Assembly (NCBI RefSeq): GCF_003711265.1
Contig: NZ_CP024634.1
Span: forward strand, 2,542,001 to 2,606,000
Origin: Bathymodiolus thermophilus thioautotrophic gill symbiont
Lineage (GTDB): Bacteria > Pseudomonadota > Gammaproteobacteria > PS1 > Pseudothioglobaceae
Length of the DNA stretch: 64,000 nt
Direction of reading: 5' to 3'
Shown piece after piece: positions 56,420 to 64,000 of the stretch. Both the position numbers and the translations under genes were made by a program. Every line of letters starts with the position of its first letter. Position 1 is the first letter of the stretch. Below the pieces are notes generated by a model, which was not told the origin of the DNA, made no database searches, and was given only the letters and a program-made list of their open reading frames with translations.

Positions 56420-58294
56420 TTAATTTCTTTCTGTGGTAATTTTGGCGTTACTAATAACCACTCCATATCTTCCTGCCCAAAACTCCTTGTCTTTACCACC
56501 ATCTCTATAAGTAATATAATGCACGGTCTTTCCTGCTGGGATGTCGATAATTTGAGAGACTTTTTCCACTGATCGGTCTCCATTCCAAATGCAAAGTTTT
56601 GGTGTTTTTGTCGGTCTCTTTCCAGTGGAAAACCGATTAATAATATTATGATCTTTATCCTTCAACTCTACTTCTAAAAGCAAATAGTCGTTACTACAAT
56701 ATGTATCCTTAAATTCGGCACTAACTAACACCTTGTCATTATCATCTAATATGCCAAATTCATTCATATCAATTGTTTGCTCTTTAATGTTCCAAAGATA
56801 TGAGGTGTTAAAGCCCTTATTAACACTATTGTTGTAAAAGCCAGAGGCGAAACCTTTTCCACCATTTTCAATGATATTCCAATATTTTAAACCCTCTTGA
56901 GCGTTGTTGTTTTTTAAAAGATTACCGCCAACATTGAAACCTAAAACCTTTAAAAATTTCCAATAATAATTATCGCCACCATTTACTGGAAAGGATTGAT
57001 ACTTTTTATTCCTCCCCAAACCCACAAGTTTAAATACCTCATAGCGCTTACTATACGGATTAAAATATCCAAATTCATCTCCTAAATTAGCCATTCTACT
57101 ATCGTCACCCCAATGCTTGTATTTTGAAATTTCTTGGTTAAGCTTAATAGCCTCAGATAACACATTGCCTAAATATAGCCAATAATCGTTATTGGTTTCA
57201 TCCGTCGGAAAATCTTTATAACGCCCATGATGGTTCAACTTTTGAAGACTAAAATATTCAGTTTTTTGAGTATATGGATTTTCGTACACATAAATTGTGT
57301 TTATCTTTCCTTTTCTGTCATTTGTTCCCCAAGCATTTATGGTTGCATTATTAGTTGTGTAAAGAATATCATCAATAGACTGCCTGTGCTTTTTAGTTGC
57401 GTAATTTGAAATCATAACAACGGACTCTGTTTGATATGCAACCTTCACTCGATTTTTCTTTTCAGAATCATATAACTGAAAAGAAGAGGTTAAATAGTGC
57501 TCCATGGTTAGATTTTCAACATAAGAATCTGCTAAAAAATAATGTATATTGCCATTAGGTGTGACACTAAGACCTAATGTCCACCATGTAGATTCTTGTA
57601 TTTTTTTTACCCCAGGGAAATCAAATGACACATCCATAGAAGAGGGGGCAGGGCGGCGTAAACTTATTGTATATTTTAGATTTCTTGGGTTTTGGTATAT
57701 CCAAATTCCTGGCCACCGGGCCTTCGTACCATTCCAAAATTTGGACACAGTAGGCATTCTGAGCGATGTGTATTGGAGACTGTCCATTAAGGAAATACCT
57801 TCGGTGTATATATGCATTAAAACAGCAGGAGTATCGGATGCCACCCATCCTTTTTTGTTTATGATAGGCATAAAAAAATCATCTTGGTTCTCTTTGTCTA
57901 CGCCACTGTAATACTTTGTTCCTCCAGTAGAGTGATCGTCATGCCATTGAGAATTGCGAATATGGGAGTAGAATTGGAGAGATTTTTTACCAGAAAATAA
58001 ACTTGAATCCGAGAAGCCACTTTTAACATTCGGAGTACGACCTACTTTAATGCTTTCTGGGGCGCCTCTTTGAGTTCCAGTTAACCCGTAACCTTGACCC
58101 GCCCATCCATGATTATAAAAAAAATCACTACTCCCTCTTTTTTCTTTCTCAAAATCAAGTTTTTGTACTGTACTTCCCGTACCTGGAATTGCAACAGGAT
58201 ACACAATTGAACCAAACACTGTATTAGAAATAAAAGATATCAAAAAAATAGAAGTTTTTTTTGTACTTTTTTTTATTTTTTTACTATAATGCAT
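56420..58294 (-). CDS. Large secreted protein with C-terminal FBA (F-box-associated) lectin-like domain
   Basis: 624 residues. A Lys-rich N-terminus and hydrophobic stretch (TSIFLISFISNTVFGS) look like a Sec signal peptide. Residues about 100-330 are Trp/Tyr/His-rich and beta-like, perhaps a carbohydrate-binding jelly roll (not assigned). Two related repeats follow: ENPYTQKTEYFSLQKL...YKDFPTDETNNDYWLYLG (about 335-380) and FNPYSKRYEVFKLVGL...YQSFPVNGGDNYYWKFLK (about 410-450). Residues about 455-620 match the eukaryotic F-box-associated domain (FBXO2/NCCRP1 type): NLLKN...GLKYWNIIENGGKGF, YLWNIKEQTIDM, SNDYLLLEVELKD, VSQIIDIPAG, YRDGGKDKEFWAGRYGVVIS. In animals this domain binds glycoprotein N-glycans. 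A host-glycan-binding role is inference. Confidence 0.72.
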   Translation of the reverse strand: MHYSKKIKKSTKKTSIFLISFISNTVFGSIVYPVAIPGTGSTVQKLDFEKEKRGSSDFFYNHGWAGQGYGLTGTQRGAPESIKVGRTPNVKSGFSDSSLFSGKKSLQFYSHIRNSQWHDDHSTGGTKYYSGVDKENQDDFFMPIINKKGWVASDTPAVLMHIYTEGISLMDSLQYTSLRMPTVSKFWNGTKARWPGIWIYQNPRNLKYTISLRRPAPSSMDVSFDFPGVKKIQESTWWTLGLSVTPNGNIHYFLADSYVENLTMEHYLTSSFQLYDSEKKNRVKVAYQTESVVMISNYATKKHRQSIDDILYTTNNATINAWGTNDRKGKINTIYVYENPYTQKTEYFSLQKLNHHGRYKDFPTDETNNDYWLYLGNVLSEAIKLNQEISKYKHWGDDSRMANLGDEFGYFNPYSKRYEVFKLVGLGRNKKYQSFPVNGGDNYYWKFLKVLGFNVGGNLLKNNNAQEGLKYWNIIENGGKGFASGFYNNSVNKGFNTSYLWNIKEQTIDMNEFGILDDNDKVLVSAEFKDTYCSNDYLLLEVELKDKDHNIINRFSTGKRPTKTPKLCIWNGDRSVEKVSQIIDIPAGKTVHYITYRDGGKDKEFWAGRYGVVISNAKITTERN

Positions 58295-59116
58295 TACTTC
58301 TCTTCAATATAAATATAAAATCTTGCAATACAAATATAGTGTACCTTTTTACTTTATCTATACTCAATCATAAGTTCAATAAAATGAATTGAGCAAAACA
58401 ATAATAAATTTATGATTTCGTATATTGTAAGTTGCAAGCCTTGATTGTATATTATTCAGAAAAATATGTCAATACTTTTTTAAAATGAATGATATAGCAC
58501 TTATAATCGCCCAAATATTAGTAGTAAAAATACTTGTGCTACTTATTGGTAGAACAGATATTTTTACTACTAGAGACCTTTGCATAAATATAAATAATCA
58601 TCAACAATCCTCGTTTTACCCACTTGGTAATTTTTTAAACCCAGCCTTAGCCCTGCTAGGACAAGATTGAAGAAAATTACCAATTGGACAAAAATTGAAT
58701 TTTGCTAATCATCCATATTTATGCAAAGGTCTCTACTAATGCTTGGGATGAGGATGAATGCCAGATTGTTTAGTTTATTTTTGAAAATGGCATGGCGTTA
58801 TCATAAAAAATATTTGATTACAACTTTAAATGATTGTCTCAAACTGAAGCACATCCAAGAACAAAAGTTAGGTTGTTAGTTTTCTCTCATCTACAAAATC
58901 ACAAAAGCTATAAATAAGTAGTTAAATATATGCAAGCAGACATTACTTCGGTCAAAATATGGCTTTATCGTTTTGTAAGAAAAACAGCACAGTAATAGAA
59001 AATATAAATATTATACAAAGACCTCTATTGGCATGTCAAAAATAAAAGCAATGCTTAATCCATGCTTATCATACGACTTAATTGGAAATTCTAATATGCT
59101 CAAAACAAAAATAAAC
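58295..59116. other. Gene-free region with one MITE
   Basis: AT-rich, 820 bases. It contains MITE A copy 5 (58573-58733) and a solo MITE-end remnant TATACAAAGACCTC at about 59013-59026. A short open frame at 58485-58670 runs into the MITE and is not credible as a gene. No RNA gene recognised. Confidence 0.7.
58573..58733. mobile_element. MITE family A, copy 5 (161 bp, with target duplication)
   Basis: Best-preserved copy: GAGACCTTTGCATAAATAT and ATATTTATGCAAAGGTCTC, flanked by TACTA on both sides (58568-58572, 58734-58738). If the ends are taken one base longer, the duplication reads as ACT. Confidence 0.92.
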
Positions 59117-60445
59117 TTAACGAAGTATGGCAACCAATGCCTCGGCACTTTGCTGCACTAAGTTCAAATCCTTACCTTCAACCATCACTCGAATAAGTGG
59201 CTCAGTACCAGAAGCACGAATTAACACTCTACCTGCCCCACCCAAATCATTTTCCACTTTAAGTTGCGCCTGTTGTAAGGCTTGATGTTGCAATAAATCA
59301 ATCTTTTCTTTGACTTTAACATTGATCAATACTTGTGGATATTTCTGCACTTCAGATTTTAATGCATGGAGTGTTTTACCACTTTTAACCAGCACTTCTA
59401 ATACTTGTAAAGCAGCAATAATGCCATCACCTGAAGTGGTTTGATCAAGGCAAATAATATGCCCTGAGCCTTCGCCACCGAGAATGGCATTGTTTTGTTG
59501 CATTTGCTGCATAACAAATCTATCACCCACATCAGCTTCAATAAAATTAATGTTCAAATCTTTGTAACTATGTTGTACGCCTAGATTGGTCATTTTAGTA
59601 CCAACCACCGTATTATTTTTAAGTCGGTCTTGCGATTGCCACGCTTTGGCAATAATAAAAACCAACTCGTCACCATCAATCAATTCGCCTTGACTGTCAA
59701 CCATCATTAAACGATCGCCATCGCCATCAAAAGCAATCCCTAAATCGGCTTTTTTCTCCACCACAACTTGTTGTAAATTCTGGGTATTAGTCGCACCGCA
59801 ATCAAGATTAATATTAAACCCATTCGGCTGGTTATGGATAACGGTGGTATTGGCACCCAACTCAGAAAACACATCTTTTGCAATGTGATAAGTGGCACCA
59901 TTCGCACAGTCAACTACAATATTAAGGCCAGATAAATTAAGGTTTTTGTCAAACGAATGTTTACAAAAATCAATGTAATGCTCCAAGGATTGCTCATGTC
60001 GAATGGCTTTGCCGATGTTTTCACTGCTCACGCTAACCATTAACTGTTGCAATTGTTCTTCAATATTTTTTTGATCTTGGCTACTGAGTTTAAGCCCTTT
60101 ATCAGAAAAGAATTTAACCCCATTGTCTTGAAAATGGTTATGCGATGCACTGATTACCACGCCTGCTGTAGCGCCGTAAGTTTGCGTTAAATATGCCACT
60201 GCGGGGGTTGGCATTGGGCCAAGTAGCCCAACATCTACGCCAGCAGATAAAAAACCTGCCTCTAGTGCAGATTCAAACAAATACCCTGAAACACGGGTGT
60301 CTTTGCCGATAACAACACTGGGTTTTTTGTTTTTTTGTGCCAAAACTGAGCCGACTGCCCAGCCTAATTTTAAAAAAAAATCTGCCGTAATTGGTTCAAT
60401 ACCGACTTCGCCACGAATACCATCTGTTCCAAAATAATGATTCAT
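59117..60445 (-). CDS. glmM: Phosphoglucosamine mutase
   Basis: 442 residues. Interconverts glucosamine-6-phosphate and -1-phosphate for UDP-GlcNAc synthesis. Seen: [11 protein letters not shown], the phosphoserine loop [18 protein letters not shown] (Ser about residue 100), the metal loop [13 protein letters not shown] (about 240), [12 protein letters not shown], and the phosphate-binding [15 protein letters not shown]. Overlaps folP by 4 bases; the ftsH-folP-glmM order is the common gammaproteobacterial one. Confidence 0.97.
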   Translation of the reverse strand: MNHYFGTDGIRGEVGIEPITADFFLKLGWAVGSVLAQKNKKPSVVIGKDTRVSGYLFESALEAGFLSAGVDVGLLGPMPTPAVAYLTQTYGATAGVVISASHNHFQDNGVKFFSDKGLKLSSQDQKNIEEQLQQLMVSVSSENIGKAIRHEQSLEHYIDFCKHSFDKNLNLSGLNIVVDCANGATYHIAKDVFSELGANTTVIHNQPNGFNINLDCGATNTQNLQQVVVEKKADLGIAFDGDGDRLMMVDSQGELIDGDELVFIIAKAWQSQDRLKNNTVVGTKMTNLGVQHSYKDLNINFIEADVGDRFVMQQMQQNNAILGGEGSGHIICLDQTTSGDGIIAALQVLEVLVKSGKTLHALKSEVQKYPQVLINVKVKEKIDLLQHQALQQAQLKVENDLGGAGRVLIRASGTEPLIRVMVEGKDLNLVQQSAEALVAILR

Positions 60446-61245
60446 TTCTCCACCTTCTGTAATATTGTTAACGCATCTTTGGTTGCCAAAACATCATGCA
60501 CACGCACCATATTTGCCCCCTTCTGAATTGCGATTATGGCCGCCATAGTGCTACCAACAACCCTTCCTTTTATTTTCCTATCGTTAAGCATTTGAGCAAT
60601 CATTCTTTTGCGTGATAACCCTGCTAATAATGGCAAACCAAAACTTTTGAATTCATTAAAACGGCGTAAAATTTCTAAATTATGTTCGTAAGTTTTACCA
60701 AAACCAAAACCGGGGTCTAAGATTAACTTTTCTGTGCCAATACCTGCACCAACACAAGCCTCAATTCTTTGTTCAAAAAAATGTTTAATATCATCTACCA
60801 CATCCCCATACACAGGGTTATTTTGCATATTGCTTGGATTGCCTTGCATATGCATCAAACAAATATTAACGCCCAATTCACTCGCTGTTTTTAATGCACC
60901 CTCAACACGCAAGGCATAAATATCATTAATCATACTGGCACCCGCTTTAACGGCTTGTGCCATTACTTCTGGCTTTGAGGTGTCAATTGAAATAGGCGTG
61001 TTAGTAATTTTAATCAGCGTCTCAATAACGGGAATAACGCGTTGAATTTCATCTACAACAGAAACGGGGTCGGCATTTGGGCGGCTTGACTCACCACCAA
61101 CATCAATTATATCAACACCTTGCTCAATCATACGCTGTGCACCTTGAATGGCATCAGCACTATTAAAATGTTGTCCGCCGTCAGAAAACGAGTCGGGGGT
61201 TACATTTAATACACCCATAATTTTTGTTTGCACAGTCATTAACAA
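60442..61245 (-). CDS. folP: Dihydropteroate synthase
   Basis: 267 residues (265 if the second Met at 61239 is used). Condenses p-aminobenzoate with dihydropteridine pyrophosphate in folate synthesis. Signatures: [81 protein letters not shown]. It follows ftsH by 15 bases and overlaps glmM by 4. Confidence 0.97.
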   Translation of the reverse strand: MLMTVQTKIMGVLNVTPDSFSDGGQHFNSADAIQGAQRMIEQGVDIIDVGGESSRPNADPVSVVDEIQRVIPVIETLIKITNTPISIDTSKPEVMAQAVKAGASMINDIYALRVEGALKTASELGVNICLMHMQGNPSNMQNNPVYGDVVDDIKHFFEQRIEACVGAGIGTEKLILDPGFGFGKTYEHNLEILRRFNEFKSFGLPLLAGLSRKRMIAQMLNDRKIKGRVVGSTMAAIIAIQKGANMVRVHDVLATKDALTILQKVEK

Positions 61246-61260
61246 TGACCCAATGAAAAC

Positions 61261-63186
61261 TTAGGCGACTTGCTCAGTAGTATTGCCACTTGGTGCTTCA
61301 TTGGCCTTGTCATCACTGGCATCTGCTGCTGGCTCAATAGTTTTGCCCAATTCAGTAGAAGCAATATCAGAATCAACAATAACTGCCGCCTCACGCATCG
61401 GTCTTCTTTCCATTAAGTCGTCAATTTGTTCTTTATCAATGGTTTCAAATTCCATTAGCGCCTTAGTCATGGTGTGCAAAATATCAATATTATCTGTCAA
61501 TATTTTTTTGGCTATTTCATAGTTGGCGTCAATAACTTTGCGAATTTCAGCATCAATTATTTTAAAAGTGTCTTCTGAAATATGCTTATGCTTAGTCACT
61601 TGGCGCCCTAAAAACACCTCGCCTTCATCTTCACCATACGCCAAAGGCCCTAAAATATCAGACATACCCCATTGTTTTACCATTTTATGCACAATCTCAG
61701 TAGCCCGCTCAATGTCATTACTGGCACCTGTAGTCACGCCATCTGCACCATAAATCAACTCTTCAGCAATACGGCCACCGAATAATGATGCCACTTGCGA
61801 GTTCAATTTGCGTCTAGAGATACTGTAACTGTCCTTTTCTGGCAAAAACATCGTTACCCCTAGCGCACGCCCTCTAGGAATAATACTAACCTTGTAAACT
61901 GGGTCGTGTTCAGGCACTAAACGGCCAACAATCGCATGCCCTGATTCATGGTAAGCGGTCATTTCTTTTTCGGCTTCATCCATAACCATTGATTTGCGTT
62001 CAGCACCCATCATAATCTTGTCTTTGGCTTTTTCAAATTCCTGCATACCCACCAATTCTTTGTCCTTACCCGCGGTAATCAACGCCGCTTCATTGCATAA
62101 ATTTGCTAAATCTGCCCCTGAAAAACCGGGTGTGCCTTTGGCAATATCACTGGTTTTAACATTTTTTGCAATTGGTAATTTTTTCATGTGTACTTTTAGA
62201 ATCGCATCACGACCACTAATATCTGGCAAACCCACCATGACCTGACGATCAAAACGCCCCGGTCTGAGCAACGCAGGGTCAAGCACATCTGGACGGTTGG
62301 TAGCGGCAATGACGATAATGCCTTCAGACCCTTCAAAACCATCCATTTCAACCAACATTTGATTGAGTGTTTGCTCTCGCTCATCATGACCACCGCCCAT
62401 GCCAGCGCCTCGTTGACGACCCACTGCATCAATTTCATCAATAAAAATAATACAAGGTGCATTTTTCTTGGCTTGTTCAAACATATCACGAACGCGTGAA
62501 GCGCCAACACCCACAAACATTTCAACAAAATCAGATCCTGAAATGAAGAAAAATGGCACTTCTGCCTCGCCTGCAATGGCTTTAGCCAATAAGGTTTTAC
62601 CTGTACCTGGAGGGCCAACCAACAAAACCCCTTTGGGAATTTTGCCACCGACTTTGGTAAATTTACTTGGTTCAGATAAAAAATCCACCAACTCTTTTAC
62701 ATCTTCTTTGGCCTCTTCTACGCCAGCCACATCTTTAAAAGTAATGTTTGATTCATCTTTGGGGATTAGTCTTGCCTTAGACTTGCCAAAACTCATGGGA
62801 TTTTTGCCACCCATTGCGCCACCAGCCCCTTTCATTGTATAAAGAATAACCCCAATCAATAATAAAATTGGCGCTAATGAAATAATCAACTGCTTAAAAA
62901 ATCCATCTTTTTCAGGTGGCTTGGCAACCACATCAACCCCATTATTAAGCAAATCACCCATCAAACCTAAGTCGCCAGGACTGTAAGTAACAAACGCTTT
63001 TCCGTCTGAACCTATGCCAGTAATATTGCTACCTGAAATGGTTACATTGGAAACATCGCCCTGTTTGACGCTTTGAATAAACTGAGAATAGGTAATGCTG
63101 TCTTTCTCTTCATTGGACTGAAACTGACTGAAGATTGAACTTGCCACAGTACCCAAAACTAACCAAAATAATAAACTTTTAAGCAT
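61261..63186 (-). CDS. ftsH: ATP-dependent zinc metalloprotease FtsH
   Basis: 641 residues. Inner-membrane AAA+ protease for membrane protein quality control and LpxC turnover. Two membrane segments (residues about 4-20 and 105-125) flank a periplasmic domain. Walker [14 protein letters not shown] (about 193), Walker [12 protein letters not shown], second region of homology [20 protein letters not shown], zinc site [12 protein letters not shown] (about 415) and a variable acidic tail. First gene of ftsH-folP-glmM; divergent from lptE. Confidence 0.98.
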   Translation of the reverse strand: MLKSLLFWLVLGTVASSIFSQFQSNEEKDSITYSQFIQSVKQGDVSNVTISGSNITGIGSDGKAFVTYSPGDLGLMGDLLNNGVDVVAKPPEKDGFFKQLIISLAPILLLIGVILYTMKGAGGAMGGKNPMSFGKSKARLIPKDESNITFKDVAGVEEAKEDVKELVDFLSEPSKFTKVGGKIPKGVLLVGPPGTGKTLLAKAIAGEAEVPFFFISGSDFVEMFVGVGASRVRDMFEQAKKNAPCIIFIDEIDAVGRQRGAGMGGGHDEREQTLNQMLVEMDGFEGSEGIIVIAATNRPDVLDPALLRPGRFDRQVMVGLPDISGRDAILKVHMKKLPIAKNVKTSDIAKGTPGFSGADLANLCNEAALITAGKDKELVGMQEFEKAKDKIMMGAERKSMVMDEAEKEMTAYHESGHAIVGRLVPEHDPVYKVSIIPRGRALGVTMFLPEKDSYSISRRKLNSQVASLFGGRIAEELIYGADGVTTGASNDIERATEIVHKMVKQWGMSDILGPLAYGEDEGEVFLGRQVTKHKHISEDTFKIIDAEIRKVIDANYEIAKKILTDNIDILHTMTKALMEFETIDKEQIDDLMERRPMREAAVIVDSDIASTELGKTIEPAADASDDKANEAPSGNTTEQVA

Positions 63187-63350
63187 AATAAAAAATTAAG
63201 AAAAATTAAGAAAAATTAAGGCAACAAATATACCCTATTATGTACCCGCATATTACAGAAATAGAATGTGTGTTTTTTAAGGTTTAATGCACAAATAAAT
63301 TCAAATTCTGTCATAATTCTTACTTTCAACCTTATATTTGATAAAAAAAT
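63187..63350. promoter_or_regulatory. Divergent intergenic region between ftsH and lptE, with a triple 10-bp repeat
   Basis: AAAAATTAAG is repeated three times in tandem at about 63189-63220, close to the ftsH start. Promoters for both directions must lie here, but no convincing -10/-35 pair is assigned. Confidence 0.5.
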
Positions 63351-63797
63351 ATGTCAAAAACCAGCCTCTTTGTCATTATTCTCCTTTCCAGTTTACTGGG
63401 CGCTTGTGATTTTCACATACCCACCAAAGTTGTAGCACTTAATGCATCAATCACTGGCAAAACAGACAGCGTATTTGCAATCAAACTTAAAGAACATTTT
63501 GATACAGAAGCAGCTCAATCTTTCATTGTCCAAGTTGGCAATGAAGCACAAAGAAAACAAGCCGCTACTTATTTAGACGGTACTGCCAGTAGTCACACGC
63601 TAACACTTAGCGTACCAGTTAAAATATTTCGCAACAAAAAATTATTGTTATCCAAAACCCTAAGCGCCAGCACAACCACGGGCAAACTACCTACAACACA
63701 AGCCAATAGGCTACAAATTGATGCAAGTTATACACAACTCCGCAGTACCATTATTACAGAACTATTAAGAAGGCTGGAGTACCTAGATGAGAATTAA
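63351..63797 (+). CDS. lptE: LPS-assembly lipoprotein LptE
   Basis: 148 residues. Lipoprotein signal (MSKTSLFVIILLSSLLGAC, lipobox LGAC, Cys19) followed directly by DFHIPTKV, resembling the C-G-F-x-L-R start of LptE, and a small alpha/beta domain. LptE plugs the LptD barrel that inserts LPS in the outer membrane. Assignment rests on signal, length and position before holA, where lptE usually lies. It overlaps holA by 11 bases. Confidence 0.82.
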   Translation: MSKTSLFVIILLSSLLGACDFHIPTKVVALNASITGKTDSVFAIKLKEHFDTEAAQSFIVQVGNEAQRKQAATYLDGTASSHTLTLSVPVKIFRNKKLLLSKTLSASTTTGKLPTTQANRLQIDASYTQLRSTIITELLRRLEYLDEN

Positions 63798-64000
63798 ACC
63801 TGAACAATTGAAAAATAATGTAGCCAAGCAACTCAATTCTCTTTACTTTGTTTTTGGCCCAGAACTCTTGTTGACCGAACAAAGTTTAACTTACATCAAA
63901 AACAGCGCAAAAGCACAAGGCTTTGATGACAGAGTTAGTTTTGAAATAGATGGTAATTTTGATTGGACTGCAATCACTGCCGAGCTTTCAGCCGTATCGT
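63787..64000 (+). CDS. holA: DNA polymerase III subunit delta, N-terminus (partial at window edge)
   Basis: The first 71 residues (MRIKPEQLKNNVAKQLNSLYFVFGPELLLTEQSL when read in two parts) match the HolA N-terminus: the RIKPEQL start and the YFVFGPELLL loop typical of the clamp-loader delta subunit. The ATG lies inside the lptE 3' end. The gene continues beyond the window. Confidence 0.9.
   Translation, partial: MRIKPEQLKNNVAKQLNSLYFVFGPELLLTEQSLTYIKNSAKAQGFDDRVSFEIDGNFDWTAITAELSAVS

Noticed and set aside
58485-58670. 61-codon ORF between the FBA gene and glmM
   Set aside because: The second half is MITE sequence and the first half is AT-rich without a ribosome site.

Overview
This is a low-GC bacterial chromosome segment. 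Its housekeeping genes (murF, pgsA, argG, efp/epmA, sucCD, Rnf complex, queA, glmM/folP/ftsH, lptE/holA) read as gammaproteobacterial. YD-repeat (RHS) toxins, RTX/FG-GAP proteins and heavy insertion-sequence load on such a backbone resemble the sulfur-oxidising SUP05/Thioglobus relatives that live in deep-sea mussels. That assignment is an inference from gene content; no rRNA or marker search was possible.

Layout. 1-10.5 kb is conserved: the end of murF, three tRNA genes (Arg, Gly, Cys), pgsA, a tightly overlapping minus-strand run efp-epmA-Sel1-ycgN-DUF2914-argG, a solitary cytosine-5 methyltransferase, and sucC-sucD-reductase with 4-base overlaps. 10.5-43.1 kb is an accessory region built from RHS-core fragments, polymorphic toxin tips with adjacent immunity candidates, two near-identical RTX/FG-GAP genes in a duplicated block of about 3 kb, and nested insertion sequences. 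One 1.3-kb IS occurs six times, five with clear 5-base target duplications. Several IS sit inside other IS, so the order of insertion can be read. 43.1-47.2 kb holds a peptidoglycan hydrolase, an orphan lipoprotein and a SEFIR/TIR-type protein. 47.2-54.9 kb is one minus-strand overlapping operon, rnfA-B-C-D-G-queA-KAP NTPase-HIT-thioredoxin; no rnfE follows rnfG. 54.9-59.1 kb has copies of a small MITE, one of which splits a gene, then a TauE permease and a large secreted protein ending in what reads as a eukaryotic-type F-box-associated (FBA) lectin-like domain. 59.1-64 kb is conserved again: glmM-folP-ftsH and, divergently, lptE-holA.

How it fits together. The most interesting system is the toxin reservoir. 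At least four RHS C-termini share one core and, in three of them, the same Trp/Asp/Asn-rich linker. They then switch to unrelated tips, each followed by an overlapping small ORF that is a candidate immunity gene (membrane, periplasmic or cytoplasmic). Frameshifted and duplicated modules show that tips are copied, swapped and lost, with IS, MITE and RAYT-derived elements scattered between them. The FBA-domain protein and the RTX twins are further candidates for host- or competitor-facing secreted factors.
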